From contig CAZOWM010000014.1 in NCBI GenBank assembly GCA_964583615.1, positions 6,280-70,279 on the forward strand: a DNA stretch of 64,000 nt, in the 5' to 3' direction. The notes beneath the pieces were generated by a model. The model worked only from the letters and a program-made list of their open reading frames with translations, did not search any database and was not told the DNA's origin. Below, piece after piece: positions 1 to 9,400 of this stretch. The number at the start of each line of letters is the position of its first letter. Position 1 is the first letter of the stretch. The stretch comes from CAZOWM01 sp964583615 (GTDB lineage: Bacteria > Spirochaetota > B62-G9 > DRHN01). Position numbers and translations under genes: made by a program.

Positions 1-2
1 CC

Positions 3-149
3 CTGACCACGGTATCTCAACCGGCTTACGAGATGGGAAGAAACGCGATGCACCTCCTCATCGATCTCATGAAAAAACGTGTGCGCTCACCCCATCGAAT
101 CGTGTTACGGCCAAGCATGATCATCAGGAAATCCTGTAAAAAGCTGTAG
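3..149 (+). CDS. LacI-family transcriptional regulator, C-terminal fragment (5' end outside window)
   Basis: The window opens inside a reading frame that encodes about 48 residues and ends at TAG 147-149. The peptide begins LTTVSQPAYEMGRNAM, continues HLLIDLMKK, and ends with a RIVLRP...IRKSC segment. This is the usual C-terminal signature of LacI/GalR regulators (LTTV-QPxxEMG ... R-V-LP-xLIxRxSC), so the protein should be a sugar-responsive repressor. The DNA-binding and most of the ligand-binding domain lie to the left. It converges on the MtmB-like gene, with 54 bases between the stops. It could regulate the methyltransferase unit, but nothing here proves that. Confidence 0.8.
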   Translation: MTTVSQPAYEMGRNAMHLLIDLMKKRVRSPHRIVLRPSMIIRKSCKKL

Positions 150-203
150 TGAGCGGGCGGAATAGTGCAGATTTGTATTTTTTCGGATTTGTACCATTTG
201 TGT

Positions 204-1595
204 TCAATACGGGAAGGGGACTCCCAGATCCTTCAGCTCCTTCACCATGTCCCTGTACTGTTCGATCGCTTCTTTCTTCGGGACTGCCTTTTCCACATCG
301 TACATCTCCCTGAAGGTTTTCCCTAACGGCGCTTCGGGTATGTCCTTCTCGTACTTCTTGAGGAGCGTATCCACGAGGCTGTTCGCATCCTCTCGTGAAA
401 GGCCGGAGAGCACGGCACCGTACCCCACCTCCGCGGCGAGCCTGCACTCAAGGGGCGTTCCCCTGTTGGGGTGCTTGTTCCTCGCAGGGGCCATCTCCCA
501 GAGATTTGCCCCTGAGACTGTGCTCGCGATCGCGTGCGCTGCGGTCTCATAGTACAGCATTTTGGTGCCGGGCCCCGCATTGGCAAAGCCGTTTGAGGTC
601 TGGGGAATTCTGCTGTTCCGGGCAACAGCCTGTGAGTAGACGCTCACCACCCAGAGCATTTCCCTGCCGGTATTGGACAGATATTTCAAATGAAAGGGGA
701 AATTCTGCTCGTAGTGGCTCGAATAGAGGAGTGTCCCCACCAGGTGGTAGGCGGTCTGGAGAACTGCCGTGCCTTCTGCTCCTCCTGCGTACCCTCCGTA
801 GATGGCGCCTGCCAGGTTGCCGGAGTAGCATCCGAACTGCTGGTAATGGAGCCCCTTGTTGAGAAGCTCGTTGTTCGTCTCCATCTCTGTGGTGACTGCG
901 ACGAGCCTGCTGTCTGTGGTTCTGATACCGTACTCGCCGCTCGAAACATGGATCTGGGAGGAGTCGGCCTCTGCGGTCCCCACTGCGACCAGGTGTATTC
1001 CCGGCCTTCCCACAAGACGGGCCGCTTCAAGGAGGTTCATGGCGTGCATGAGGCTTCCTCCCAGCTCGCTCGGGGAATGGGAGTTTATCTTGCCGCCGAA
1101 AAAGTTCTCGAGAATCGGCGCGCACAGGCCGTCCAGCAGAGGTTCCTTGAGATAGGCGACGCAGGCAAGAAAGTGGTCTTTCTCATCATAGGTAATGTCC
1201 GGGCTGAAAAGCATGAAGGGGGGCCTCCCGTCTTCGATCGTGCGGGCGATGAAGGGGCGTGCGTCCTTTCCGGCTCCGAACAGGTACTGGCCCGGCAGGC
1301 CGAGGAGAGCTTCGTTTATTTCCTCTTCCGTGAACTCGATCAGGCGGTGGTTCGATTTGTTGTACACGCCGATGGAAAGAAACGCTTCAACTGCCGCCTT
1401 CCACACACTGTCTGCCAGATCATCGTCCGTGTTCACGGGATGGGAAGGATCGTATTTGATGTGATACTTTTTCACCATTCTGGCGAGCTCCGGTATGAGC
1501 CGTTTGTTGATAAACTCCTTCTCCTCCATGAATTTTCCTGTTTCAGCCCGGTTCAGTATCTCCCAGAGTCTGTATGGCGGTGTTCCCATTGTCAC
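204..1595 (-). CDS. MtmB-family (monomethylamine:corrinoid) methyltransferase homologue without pyrrolysine
   Basis: This 463-residue protein is close to the 458-residue length of methanogen MtmB. The resemblance runs the whole length, including GRPG (196-199), the GGYAGG stretch, and a C-terminus reading TFREMYDVEKAVP...LKDLGVPF. Methanogen MtmB transfers the methyl group of monomethylamine to a cognate corrinoid protein and uses an amber-encoded pyrrolysine. Here the frame has no internal stop. By an alignment made from memory, Arg225 in GIRTTDSR falls at the pyrrolysine position. The substrate is therefore probably not simple monomethylamine, by analogy with the non-pyrrolysine MttB enzymes that use betaines. 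It lies 119 bases downstream of a corrinoid protein gene on the same strand and is probably co-transcribed with it. The stop is TGA. Family assignment is firm; substrate is unknown. Confidence 0.85.
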   Translation of the reverse strand: MTMGTPPYRLWEILNRAETGKFMEEKEFINKRLIPELARMVKKYHIKYDPSHPVNTDDDLADSVWKAAVEAFLSIGVYNKSNHRLIEFTEEEINEALLGLPGQYLFGAGKDARPFIARTIEDGRPPFMLFSPDITYDEKDHFLACVAYLKEPLLDGLCAPILENFFGGKINSHSPSELGGSLMHAMNLLEAARLVGRPGIHLVAVGTAEADSSQIHVSSGEYGIRTTDSRLVAVTTEMETNNELLNKGLHYQQFGCYSGNLAGAIYGGYAGGAEGTAVLQTAYHLVGTLLYSSHYEQNFPFHLKYLSNTGREMLWVVSVYSQAVARNSRIPQTSNGFANAGPGTKMLYYETAAHAIASTVSGANLWEMAPARNKHPNRGTPLECRLAAEVGYGAVLSGLSREDANSLVDTLLKKYEKDIPEAPLGKTFREMYDVEKAVPKKEAIEQYRDMVKELKDLGVPFPY

Positions 1596-1714
1596 ATCCT
1601 CCGATTATTATTTCTTTCATGTAACTTCTCACTTTTCAATTTGATCCGGCTCCGATTCTGATTTCTTTTCGCTCATTTTCTCTTTTTCAATTTTGTGCAG
1701 CCATGCCAGTTTCA

Positions 1715-2359
1715 TTATCCCGTTTTCAGAAGCCCCTCAACCACCTTCACCGCTTCTGATGCGTCCTTTGCCCAGCCGTCTGCTCCGATGCGGGCTCCCC
1801 ACTCCATCGATGTGGGTGACCCTCCTATGACAACCTTAAACCTGTCTCGAAGGCCCAGCTCTTTCATGATATCGATCACTTCTTTCTGCCCCGGCATGGT
1901 GGTTGTCATGAGCGCGGAAAGCCCGATCACGTCTGCCTTTTCCCGTTCTGCTGTCTTCACGATCTCCAGGGAATCCACATCCGCACCCATATCGAAAATC
2001 GTGTACCCGTTCGCGGTGAGGAGGGTGATCACAATGTTCTTCCCGATTTCGTGGACGTCTCCTTTCACAGAAGCCATGATGACCTTTGCAGGGCGTGCGG
2101 CAGTTCCCCTGTCTTCTTCTTTTAAGACAGGCTCGAGGACCTTCATGACCTCGATCATGGCGTCTGCCGCCATCATCATCTCCGGGAGGAACACATCAAA
2201 CCGTTCGAAGGCATCTCCCACTTCCCTGATCGCCGCGGTCACTCCTGCCAGCAGCTCAGATGCGCTCTTCCCTTCGTCGAGGCACCTTCGCGCAAGGTCC
2301 GCAGATTCATCGATAACTCCTCCCTTCACCGTGTCGAACAGGCCTTTCATCAGGTCCAT
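1715..2359 (-). CDS. Corrinoid (methyl-carrier) protein, MtmC/MtbC type
   Basis: This 214-residue two-domain corrinoid protein has an N-terminal four-helix cap (about 1-90, with FLPEMMMAADAM) and a C-terminal Rossmann-like B12-binding domain. The signature is D101-V-H103-E-I-G106-K-N, in which His103 would be the lower axial cobalt ligand. SALMTTTM and VVIGGSP follow, as in all MtmC/MtbC/MttC carriers. It would accept the methyl group from the MtmB-like enzyme encoded just downstream and hand it to a second methyltransferase. Its start is supported by GAGAAGGAGAA a few bases upstream. The length is typical of the family. The partner that demethylates this carrier is not in the immediate neighbourhood; UroD-family candidates lie 50-62 kb into the window. 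Confidence 0.92.
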   Translation of the reverse strand: MDLMKGLFDTVKGGVIDESADLARRCLDEGKSASELLAGVTAAIREVGDAFERFDVFLPEMMMAADAMIEVMKVLEPVLKEEDRGTAARPAKVIMASVKGDVHEIGKNIVITLLTANGYTIFDMGADVDSLEIVKTAEREKADVIGLSALMTTTMPGQKEVIDIMKELGLRDRFKVVIGGSPTSMEWGARIGADGWAKDASEAVKVVEGLLKTG

Positions 2360-2362
2360 ACC

Positions 2363-2665
2363 GTTCTCCTTCTCAAAAAGTAGTGAAAATATACACTCTT
2401 TTCCGTGTTTGAGAACACGTTTTATCTATCAATTTTTAATCATATGTAGAAATAGTGGTCGTATTTAATCAAACCTGTATTGGTGGGATCAATCCGTTCT
2501 CGATCGACGCGTGCATTCACAGCAGACGTGGACAGATATCTCGCCGATACTGTTGGTTTCCCATCGGGGCTCGGAATTCTCAATAATCTATTTTGGAGGA
2601 TACTATTACATTTTCCCAAATAGTAGTATGGAAAAGCAATGCCTTTCTAATCTCGCCTTTGTTCC
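2363..2665. promoter_or_regulatory. Intergenic region upstream of the corrinoid/MtmB-like unit, with an inverted-repeat operator candidate
   Basis: No convincing gene was found in these roughly 300 bases. On the minus strand a TATATT box (2388-2393) lies about 29 bases before the corrinoid protein start and is a plausible -10 element. Just upstream, at 2404-2419, is a perfect inverted repeat of six-base arms (CGTGTT and AACACG) around TGAG. It sits where the -35 region or spacer would be, which suits a repressor site. The recognising protein is unknown; the LacI-type regulator at the left edge is one candidate. The rest (about 2430-2665) shows only short unlikely frames. Confidence 0.4.
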
Positions 2666-2962
2666 CTACTTGATCCGACCTGACCGTATCTCTTCCCTGT
2701 GCTCGATCATTCTTCCGATGATGTAGAAAGCGAGAATGCCTCCGTAGGTAATGATGACCCAGCGGATTGTCGTTTCGGAAAAGTCGCCTACACGGAGCAC
2801 GACGATCAGGAAAAAGACGAAGGTGAAGACCAGGGCCATGAAGGAGCGGGCAGTGGAACGGCCGGAGTTCGCCACCCGTATCCAGGTGATCGCGGCAAAG
2901 AGGATCACCACGGTGACGCCGATTTCGAAGATCCAGATCAGAACATCATGAAGCACATCCAT
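2666..2962 (-). CDS. Small membrane protein of unknown function
   Basis: The 98-residue product has three predicted hydrophobic segments (about 8-26, 40-60 and 67-85), separated by short charged loops, and a charged C-terminus (EHREEIRSGRIK). A strong ribosome binding site (AAGGAGGG) lies six bases upstream of the ATG at 2962, which supports a real gene despite the small size. I do not recognise the family. It is transcribed alone, away from the decayed genes to its right. Confidence 0.65.
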   Translation of the reverse strand: MDVLHDVLIWIFEIGVTVVILFAAITWIRVANSGRSTARSFMALVFTFVFFLIVVLRVGDFSETTIRWVIITYGGILAFYIIGRMIEHREEIRSGRIK

Positions 2963-3219
2963 TTTTGTCCCTCCTTATCAATGATATAAGATTTTACCAT
3001 CTCTCGACGGAGAGTCAAGGTATATCGGTTGTATGAAAACCTTCGTTCCACGCGCCGAAACTCAGGTTTCGGTTTTCGAGACGCGCACAGGCTGTGGAAA
3101 ATCCCGCTCTATGTCCATTCGCTTGGGTAAGGCGCCCATTGAGGCACCACGGTGCAGCGACATTGTGGGACAAAGGCGCATTCCTGTCTATCATTGGACA
3201 TTTACAGAGGCATACAGCT
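2963..3219. other. Gene-free stretch with small hairpins
   Basis: I see no supported gene here. There is a perfect 7-bp hairpin at 3055-3072 (CCGAAAC, TCAG loop, GTTTCGG) and a second small inverted repeat near 3148 (GCACC/GGTGC). The area abuts two truncated genes, so it may be sequence left by a deletion. No transposase or terminal repeats were recognised. Confidence 0.35.
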
Positions 3220-3522
3220 GAGCGCCCCACACTTCGCATAGAGCTCCTGTTGAAGCTCTTTTTCGGACATTTAGTCCCGGCACAAAACCTGATTCAGAAG
3301 GTCGAGGATGAAAAACGCTTCTGTGAGCGCACGCTCGAAACATTTGATCAGATAGAGCATCATGTAAAATCAGTTACATCTGGGAAAAAACTCACGGGAG
3401 TACACTACTGGCTCATAACACTCCGCTACGGACAGCACTCTTACAAGGCTGTACGTACGTGGTGTGAAGAAACATTGGAGATTCTTAAAAAATCAGATGA
3501 AATGACAGGAGAGAAAAAATGA
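3220..3522 (+). pseudogene. PadR-family regulator remnant (C-terminal domain only)
   Basis: The frame encodes an all-helical segment starting about ERPTLRIELLLKLFFG. It includes a long coiled-coil stretch and the pattern YWLITLRYGQHSYKAV followed by TLEILKK. This matches the C-terminal 'virulence activator alpha' domain of PadR regulators. The expected N-terminal winged helix is missing: the same frame upstream (from 3094) encodes unrelated sequence and no other frame supplies the domain. Full-length members are about 175-190 residues; only about 100 remain. The stop overlaps the start of the next remnant (ATGA, 3519-3522), which preserves the original operon overlap. Confidence 0.6.
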
Positions 3523-3671
3523 AGATCGTCATATTCGGTGGAAGCCCGAAAGGTGAAACAAGTGTGACAATGCAGTATGTGAAGTATATTCAGCAGGAGT
3601 TCCCACAGCACGAATTTACGACATTCCAGGTGGCTCGGCGAATACATCTCAATGTTTTGGTGAATGAATAA
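3519..3671 (+). pseudogene. NAD(P)H-dependent FMN reductase/flavodoxin-like remnant (N-terminal 50 residues)
   Basis: The frame encodes 50 residues starting MKIVIFGGSPKGETSVTMQYV, the first beta strand and phosphate-binding loop (GSPKG) of the flavodoxin-like NADPH-dependent FMN reductase family. It stops at TAA after VLVNE, where about 150-200 further residues would be expected. Nothing downstream to 3930 resumes the fold. Its translational overlap with the PadR remnant is the usual regulator-reductase pairing. Both genes have lost sequence, so the pair is most likely dead, though a short peptide could still be made. Confidence 0.55.
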
Positions 3672-3933
3672 TATATCCCGTATTTTCCCGATGAAGGATG
3701 TATACGGAGACCAGGAATGCGCATCACATTGACGGCGAGTGCCGTAAGGGGAGTCGAAGTTTCACGAAAAAAATACTGTATTTTATCTTGACAAAAGGAG
3801 ATAGAGGAATACCATAAAATTGAAGGTACTGTAAGGAAAAAGTGACACCCGTCTTTGATTTTTCGTTGCTGTTCAACAGTTAAGATCTTTTCTGTTCTCT
3901 CATTTGTCCGATAAAGGATATGCAGGAGAGAAG

Positions 3934-4566
3934 ATGCGAAGAAAGCTTCTGGTCATAATCTTCGGTGCGATCGCGGTGTATGTTTTGGGGTGCACTGCGG
4001 GCCCCGGAGGCCCGGATCTCCCCGATCCGGATACGCCTGTTCTACACGTTTCACCAACTGAGCTTGATTTCGGCGACTCGGAAATAACCCTCCTATTCGA
4101 GATTGAAAACTGGGGCGAGGGGGTTTTGCACTGGGAGTTTTGTTCCCCGAGCTCATGCATAGATTGCTGCTCTACAAGCGGGTGCACGTCCACAAACACC
4201 ACGATAAGCGGCTCCACGACCACTGAAATCGATGAGATCACTGTCACCCTTTCCCGAATAGACAAGCCCGGGGCCTACGAGCACTACATCGATGTGAACT
4301 GTACGGATAGCGGGGGTATTGAAATCGTGACAGTCAGGTTCGTGATTTTGGAACCGACGGTGCGGGTCTTCGGGAACGTGACGGATNNNNNNNNNNNNNN
4401 NNNNNNNNNNNNNNNNNNNNNNNNNNNNNNNNNNNNNNNNNNNNNNNNNNNNNNNNNNNNNNNNNNNNNNNNNNNNNNNNNNNNNNATTATATTCAAGAT
4501 AAGATCATCAAGCAACAGGGTCAGGACTGGGACCTCAGCTTCCCGATGACGGCAGAAGGCGACTGA
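3934..4566 (+). CDS. Predicted lipoprotein, interrupted by an assembly gap
   Basis: The product starts MRRKLLVIIFGAIAVYVLGC, a lipoprotein signal peptide with lipobox VLGC, so the mature N-terminal Cys would be acylated. AGGAGAG lies just before the ATG at 3934 and favours it over the in-frame TTG at 3904. The mature part begins with a Pro/Gly/Asp-rich linker and then an ASPM/Hydin-like or Ig-like beta domain (LHVSPTELDFGDSEI). It includes a Cys-rich loop (CSPSSCIDCC) that could be disulfide bonded. A 100-N gap at 4387-4486 breaks the gene. The segment after the gap ends at TGA 4564-4566 and is in frame only if the N count is right modulo 3. Probably an exported surface or periplasmic protein. 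Confidence 0.55.
   Translation: MRRKLLVIIFGAIAVYVLGCTAGPGGPDLPDPDTPVLHVSPTELDFGDSEITLLFEIENWGEGVLHWEFCSPSSCIDCCSTSGCTSTNTTISGSTTTEIDEITVTLSRIDKPGAYEHYIDVNCTDSGGIEIVTVRFVILEPTVRVFGNVTDXXXXXXXXXXXXXXXXXXXXXXXXXXXXXXXXXXYIQDKIIKQQGQDWDLSFPMTAEGD
4387..4486. other. Assembly gap (100 N)
   Basis: Exactly 100 unknown bases, the conventional size for a scaffold gap of unspecified length, interrupting the lipoprotein gene. Confidence 0.95.
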
Positions 4567-4660
4567 AACATCTCTGTACGGTGGCCGTTTCTCCTGATTT
4601 TTAGTAGCAGCTCTTCTTTTTCCATATCGAGTATCCTGTCCTCAATTCAGGGTGACTCTC

Positions 4661-5524
4661 ATGGTACAGCTTCGAAAAACTCAATCCAGGGTACAGGCCG
4701 ATGAGTGGTTGCTTGTGCTCTCCTCGGAGTCGATTCCGTATTCCATCGAAAAAGATGAAACCGGCTGGGTGATTTACGTGGATGGCGTAAATACCGAAAA
4801 GGCCGAAAACCTGCTCGATCAGTACACAAGAGAAAACAGAGAGTGGCTTTCTGAGGAAGAACACACCGGGGGATCGAAGATCATCCTTTCCGCGCTGATC
4901 GTGTCTGCTGCACTCGTGGGGATCTATCTCCTGATGAAGTGGAGCGAAACCAGCGGCAGGTGGTATCAGGTAGGAAGTGCGTCCGCGGAACACATCGTTT
5001 CAGGAGAATGGTGGCGCACGGTTACCGCCCTTTTCCTTCACGCAAACCTCCCGCACGTGCTCTCGAACGCTGCGTTTTGCTGGCTTTTTTGCTCTGCGGT
5101 CGTCAGGCTGTACGGAACAGGGCTCGGCTGGTTTCTTATTCTCGCCTCAGGAGCTTTTGGAAACCTCCTCACCGCATACGTGTATCGCGCAGGCCATCTC
5201 TCGGTGGGAGCGTCAACAGCGCTTTTCGGTGCTGCGGGGCTTTTGGGTGTGTGGAGGTTCAGCGCAGGAAGGAAGGTGATTTTTTTGAAAAAACGAGCCT
5301 GGGTGTACCTTGCCGCTGTGGTGGCACTCATGGCCTTTCTCGGAGTCGGAGAGAGGGTTGACCTGGTGGGGCACCTCTCCGGCGGTGTTGCAGGGTGCGT
5401 CTTCGGATATTTTTCAAACCGGCTGTTTCGTGGCCCCATCCCGAAGTCCTGGCAGCTCGTGCTTGTGTGCGTCGATTTGTGCGCAGTGCTCTTCGCCGGA
5501 TTCTCTGCAATATCCTGTCTGTAA
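4661..5524 (+). CDS. Rhomboid-family intramembrane serine protease
   Basis: The 287-residue protein has a cytosolic N-terminal region of about 70 residues resembling a small alpha/beta domain, then six or seven membrane segments. The rhomboid signatures are all present: HANLPHVLSN (His127, His132, Asn136) in TM2, the active-site serine in VGASTALFG (Ser185) in TM4, and the catalytic histidine in DLVGHLSGG (His238) in TM6. It should cleave membrane-anchored substrates within the bilayer. AGGGTGA six bases upstream favours ATG 4661 over the GTG at 4652. The neighbours are exported proteins of unknown role, so no specific substrate can be proposed. Confidence 0.88.
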   Translation: MVQLRKTQSRVQADEWLLVLSSESIPYSIEKDETGWVIYVDGVNTEKAENLLDQYTRENREWLSEEEHTGGSKIILSALIVSAALVGIYLLMKWSETSGRWYQVGSASAEHIVSGEWWRTVTALFLHANLPHVLSNAAFCWLFCSAVVRLYGTGLGWFLILASGAFGNLLTAYVYRAGHLSVGASTALFGAAGLLGVWRFSAGRKVIFLKKRAWVYLAAVVALMAFLGVGERVDLVGHLSGGVAGCVFGYFSNRLFRGPIPKSWQLVLVCVDLCAVLFAGFSAISCL

Positions 5525-5556
5525 ACCACTAATTACAAAATCGTTATTTATTTTGT

Positions 5557-6269
5557 ATGAAAAAGGAAATGGTAACGATCGGAGACGGTGATCCGGTAAA
5601 CGAGCCCTATTACGGCGATTACACGACCATACCCGGCGGAACGCCCGCAGACTATGGGTTTACCTACGGGATTGTCGATATTCCAGGAGACGTGAACGAT
5701 CATTTTGCCATTACCGCAGAAGGGTACCTGGACACCTCACCGAGCCCAGGGGGCTGGTATTCTGTTGCATTTTCTCCTGATATGGATCTGTTAGACAGAA
5801 ACGAGGACGGCGGAATCACGGTAGAGTGGCAGGTGCGGTACCCGTCGGAGCCTGTGTACGTTTATCCATACAGTCAGTACAGAGAGCTCAACAAACTGTA
5901 CATTGCTCTGGTGGATGAAAACGACGAGCTGACGTACCGGTTCATGTACAGACCGCTCACCGCTCCCCCGGAGCAGCAGACAGTCGACATGGAGCTGACC
6001 CTCGGAGAAACGAAGCTTGCAGAAGTGAGAACAAGAAAACTCGTTCCCTACGGTCTGAGCGCGGACTGGATCAAGTTCAAGGCCGAATCACGTCCACGAA
6101 CATCAAAATCTTCATGGATCACGACGGAAACGGGTATGTTCAGTACATCGATGTCGCAGACGAAACCCACTCGCGTTTCAGGAAGCTTCACTTTCTGTAC
6201 AGAACAGGGGAAGGCCTAAAAAATTACTTCATGTACGTGGACGCGCTCTCGGTGTACCCGATTGAATAA
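5557..6269 (+). pseudogene. Frameshifted beta-sandwich (secreted-type) protein of unknown function
   Basis: The first frame (from ATG 5557) encodes an acidic, beta-rich sequence with ITVEWQVRYP and ELTYRFMYRP. It then degenerates into Ser/Thr/Arg-rich sequence after about 6080. A different frame takes over near 6081-6090 and gives GRITSTNIKIFMDHDGNGYVQ, ending ...VDALSVYPIE before TAA at 6267-6269. Both halves have coherent amphipathic beta composition, so a single-base loss near AAGGCC at 6079-6084 is the simplest explanation. This may be a real mutation or an assembly error. There is no signal peptide and no clear ribosome binding site at the ATG, so the 5' end may also be truncated. The family was not recognised; a LamG-like fold is possible. 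Confidence 0.5.
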
Positions 6270-6302
6270 GAGGGTGAATGTCGAAGTTCGAGAGAGAAAA
6301 CC

Positions 6303-6337
6303 AAAACAGGACCAGTGCAGCACACTGGTCCTGTTTT
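6303..6337 (+). terminator. Intrinsic terminator
   Basis: A perfect 15-bp stem (AAAACAGGACCAGTG pairing with CACTGGTCCTGTTTT) surrounds a 5-base loop. The A-rich and T-rich ends provide a U tract in either orientation. It closes the region of the frameshifted gene and isolates the giant-protein operon that starts at 6493. Confidence 0.85.
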
Positions 6338-6492
6338 GTATCTGATTATTGGGAAAAGAGATATGGATGCGTTATACTTCTATTATAATAGAAATAGTAA
6401 TCAAGTAAGAAGGCCTTCCTCTCGGGGTGGAGTGATTGAAAAAGTGTCTTTTCGTACCTCGAGTGAAAGGTTTTTTCTGTATAAGGGGTGCA

Positions 6493-9400
6493 ATGAGAGC
6501 CCGAAAAAAGACCGGAGGAAACACACACCGTTTCGCTGTTTTTTTTATTTTTCTTGTGGGTGTAGTGTTTTTTCTGAGTACGGGGCCCCGGTTTGCAGAG
6601 GCACAGGAGTGGTACAGCCCTGACTGGAACTTCCGGCAGGAAATCACCATACAGAGCAATCATTCCGATTTCGGCCTCACAGGAAACCTCACCGGTTTTC
6701 CGATGATCATCAAGATCACCGATGGCAGCAACCCTCTCTTCGGGAGCGCTCAGCCCGACGGAGACGACATCCTGTTTACCGCATCTGATGGGACGACGAA
6801 GCTTGCACACGAGATCGAACACTACGATGATACGGAAACCTCCGAACAGCTCGACGCGTGGGTGAAGGTTCCCACCTTTTACAGCGGCAGCTCCACTGTC
6901 ATCTACATGTACTACGGGAATGCCTCAGCCTCCAACCAGCAGGCTGCGGAAAATGTCTGGGATGATGATTTCAAGGGTGTGTGGCACCTCGATGAAGACG
7001 TCACGGACGAGCAGACAACCGGGAAGCACTATGACTCCACGTCCAACGATCACGACGGAAGCCAGCACGGAAACTCATGCTGGCCTGCGAGCTCGACTCC
7101 TGCTCCAAGGATGGGGAGTGCGCAGTACTTTGACGGCCTCGGAAACGGAGACGGCCTTGGAGACCTCATAAATGTTGACAACGTGACGTCGGACGGGTGG
7201 ACAGGAATCACGGAAACAGCGTGGGCATATCCCCTTTCATACACCTCGGACCCGAGAATCATCTGCAAGGCGGACAGCGGTACTCCTGAAACACACATCT
7301 ACTCGCTTACGCTTGACGAAACGAGTGGAACCACAGCACGGCTCAGGGTGAGGCTGAAAACGGACACAGGGGGCGTGCCGAATCCCTACAACCAGTTCAT
7401 GGGGGGCTACACTACCGGAATAAACCAGTGGTACTTTCTCGCCTTTACCTGGGACAGCAGCACCGAGGATGCGGTTCTCTACGTCTATGCCGGCGGTGCG
7501 GAGCAGGAGATACAGACAAATCTGAGCATCGCCGGGGACACGATTGCAGATGCCCAGGTCGTGCACGACATGATCATCGGAAACGTCAGCCTCGATGACG
7601 ACCGCTGGTGGGACGGGTACCTCGACGAGATCCGTATATCGGGCAGCGCTCGTTCCGGTGAGTGGATCAGAACAGAGTACTTCAGCCAGTACGACCCCGG
7701 AAAATATCTGAGCTTCAGTGAAGAGGTCCTCATCCGGGGCACCGTGTACACTGACGAAGGGTCGATCCCCATCGGGAATGGCAGGACCGTTTCTGTTGCG
7801 ATAAACGGGGGGACTGTGTCGGGAACCGATCTTTTCAGCGATGACACTGACACAAACGGAGTCTACGAGGTCCACATCCCTTCCGACAATCTGAACGCTG
7901 GAGACCGGATCATCGCCTTCATCGACGGAGAGACACAAAAGGGCGCAGCGGTTACGGTGACGGACGGAAACAATCTTACCGGCCTCGATATCTACAAAGA
8001 CTCCATCATCGCACGCCATGACAACGCAGGCATCATGACAAACAGTATCATGGGCGAAAGTGCGGGGGGAGGGGCGCACAACGGTGACGCGGACATCCCG
8101 TATTCCTGCACCGGGTCTGCAATCACCACAGACGACGGGACCGTGTTCCTCGTCCCTCCGGGAGAGAGCTTCTCACAGAACGATACTCTCACGCTCGGGA
8201 GCTCCTCTTCTGCTGACCTCAAACTGCTCGGCACATTCACCGCCTCAGGTACTCTACACGTGAGAGGAGACGTGCTCGGAACAGGAGAGCTTTCAGGAGG
8301 GACCGCAGGAGTCGATGTCGACGGCTCGATTTCCATCAGCACCTACACTGCCACGAGCGGGACCACAAATGCTTCAGGAAACTGGAGCGTGAACTCCTTT
8401 ACACACAGCTCAGGGACCGTGGTGCTCGACGGCTCCGGAACGCTTTCAGGAGCGACCTTCAGCACGCTCGAGATCAATGCGCCGGGACACACGAGAACAC
8501 TCACCGCAGACCTCACCTTTGAAACCGCGCTTGTTCTGACCGCAGGCACCCTTGAACCGGGAAGCGGTGACCATGCGGTGGCAGGAGACTGGGACGACAG
8601 CGGCGTGGCGTTTACTCCCTCGTCAGGCACCATCATACTCACATCGGCGAATCCGGTCATCACCCAGGGTGGAACGAACAACTTTTATCACCTGAACCTT
8701 GTAAACGGGAGCTCTCTCGGCTCAGCACTGGATGTGGACGGCGACCTGACGATCTCGTCAGGCACGCTCACCACGAATGACAACGGGATCCTCATCGGTG
8801 GAAGCTTCAGCAATCTCGGGGGTTTTTCCGCAGGAAACGGGACCGTCACCTTTGACGACCCCTCCCAGGTTTCCACAATAACCGGTGAAACAGTGTTCAA
8901 CAATTTCACTTCCAACACGCCAAAGGGTGGAAAGACACTCAGGTTCGAGGCAGGAAAGAAACAGACCGTGAACGGAACGTTCACCATCCTCGACTGCTCT
9001 CTCGAGAGCACAACAAAAGGGAGCCAGTGGGAAATCGACGCTTCGTCCGCGGACGTGTCGTGGACAGGGGTGGAAGACAGCTATGCACACACATCCATTT
9101 CGGCAAACGACAGCATGGACAACGGGAACAACACGAACTGGACTTTTCCCAGCACAAACTGGGTGTGGGAAGGAGACGTGAGCACAGACTGGAATGATCC
9201 AGACAACTGGAGCCTCGGTTCGGTGCCGGACTCTTCAGGAGACGTTGTTCTCATCCCCGGGAGCGCTGTCCGAATGCCCGTTCTCACTGCCGATGTCTCG
9301 GGTGCCGGTGCACCTGGAGATGTGACGATAGGAAGCTGGGCCACACTCGACACTGCGGGCTTCGACTTTGTTCCTGCAGGCGGCCTGTGGAACTACGGGA

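Noticed and set aside
204..1595. Amber codon read as pyrrolysine in the MtmB-like or MttB-like genes
   Set aside because: Both frames are uninterrupted over the full family length and end in TGA; no internal TAG is present.
690..1661. 323-residue open frame on the plus strand opposite the MtmB-like gene
   Set aside because: The minus-strand protein matches a known family end to end. The plus-strand frame is a shadow.
2511..2726. 71-residue open frame on the plus strand
   Set aside because: No ribosome binding site, no recognisable domain, and it overlaps the better supported small membrane protein on the other strand.
7237..8079. 280-residue open frame on the minus strand inside the giant protein
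   Set aside because: The plus strand encodes a coherent LamG-like region with signal peptide and ribosome binding site. The antisense frame has no domain.
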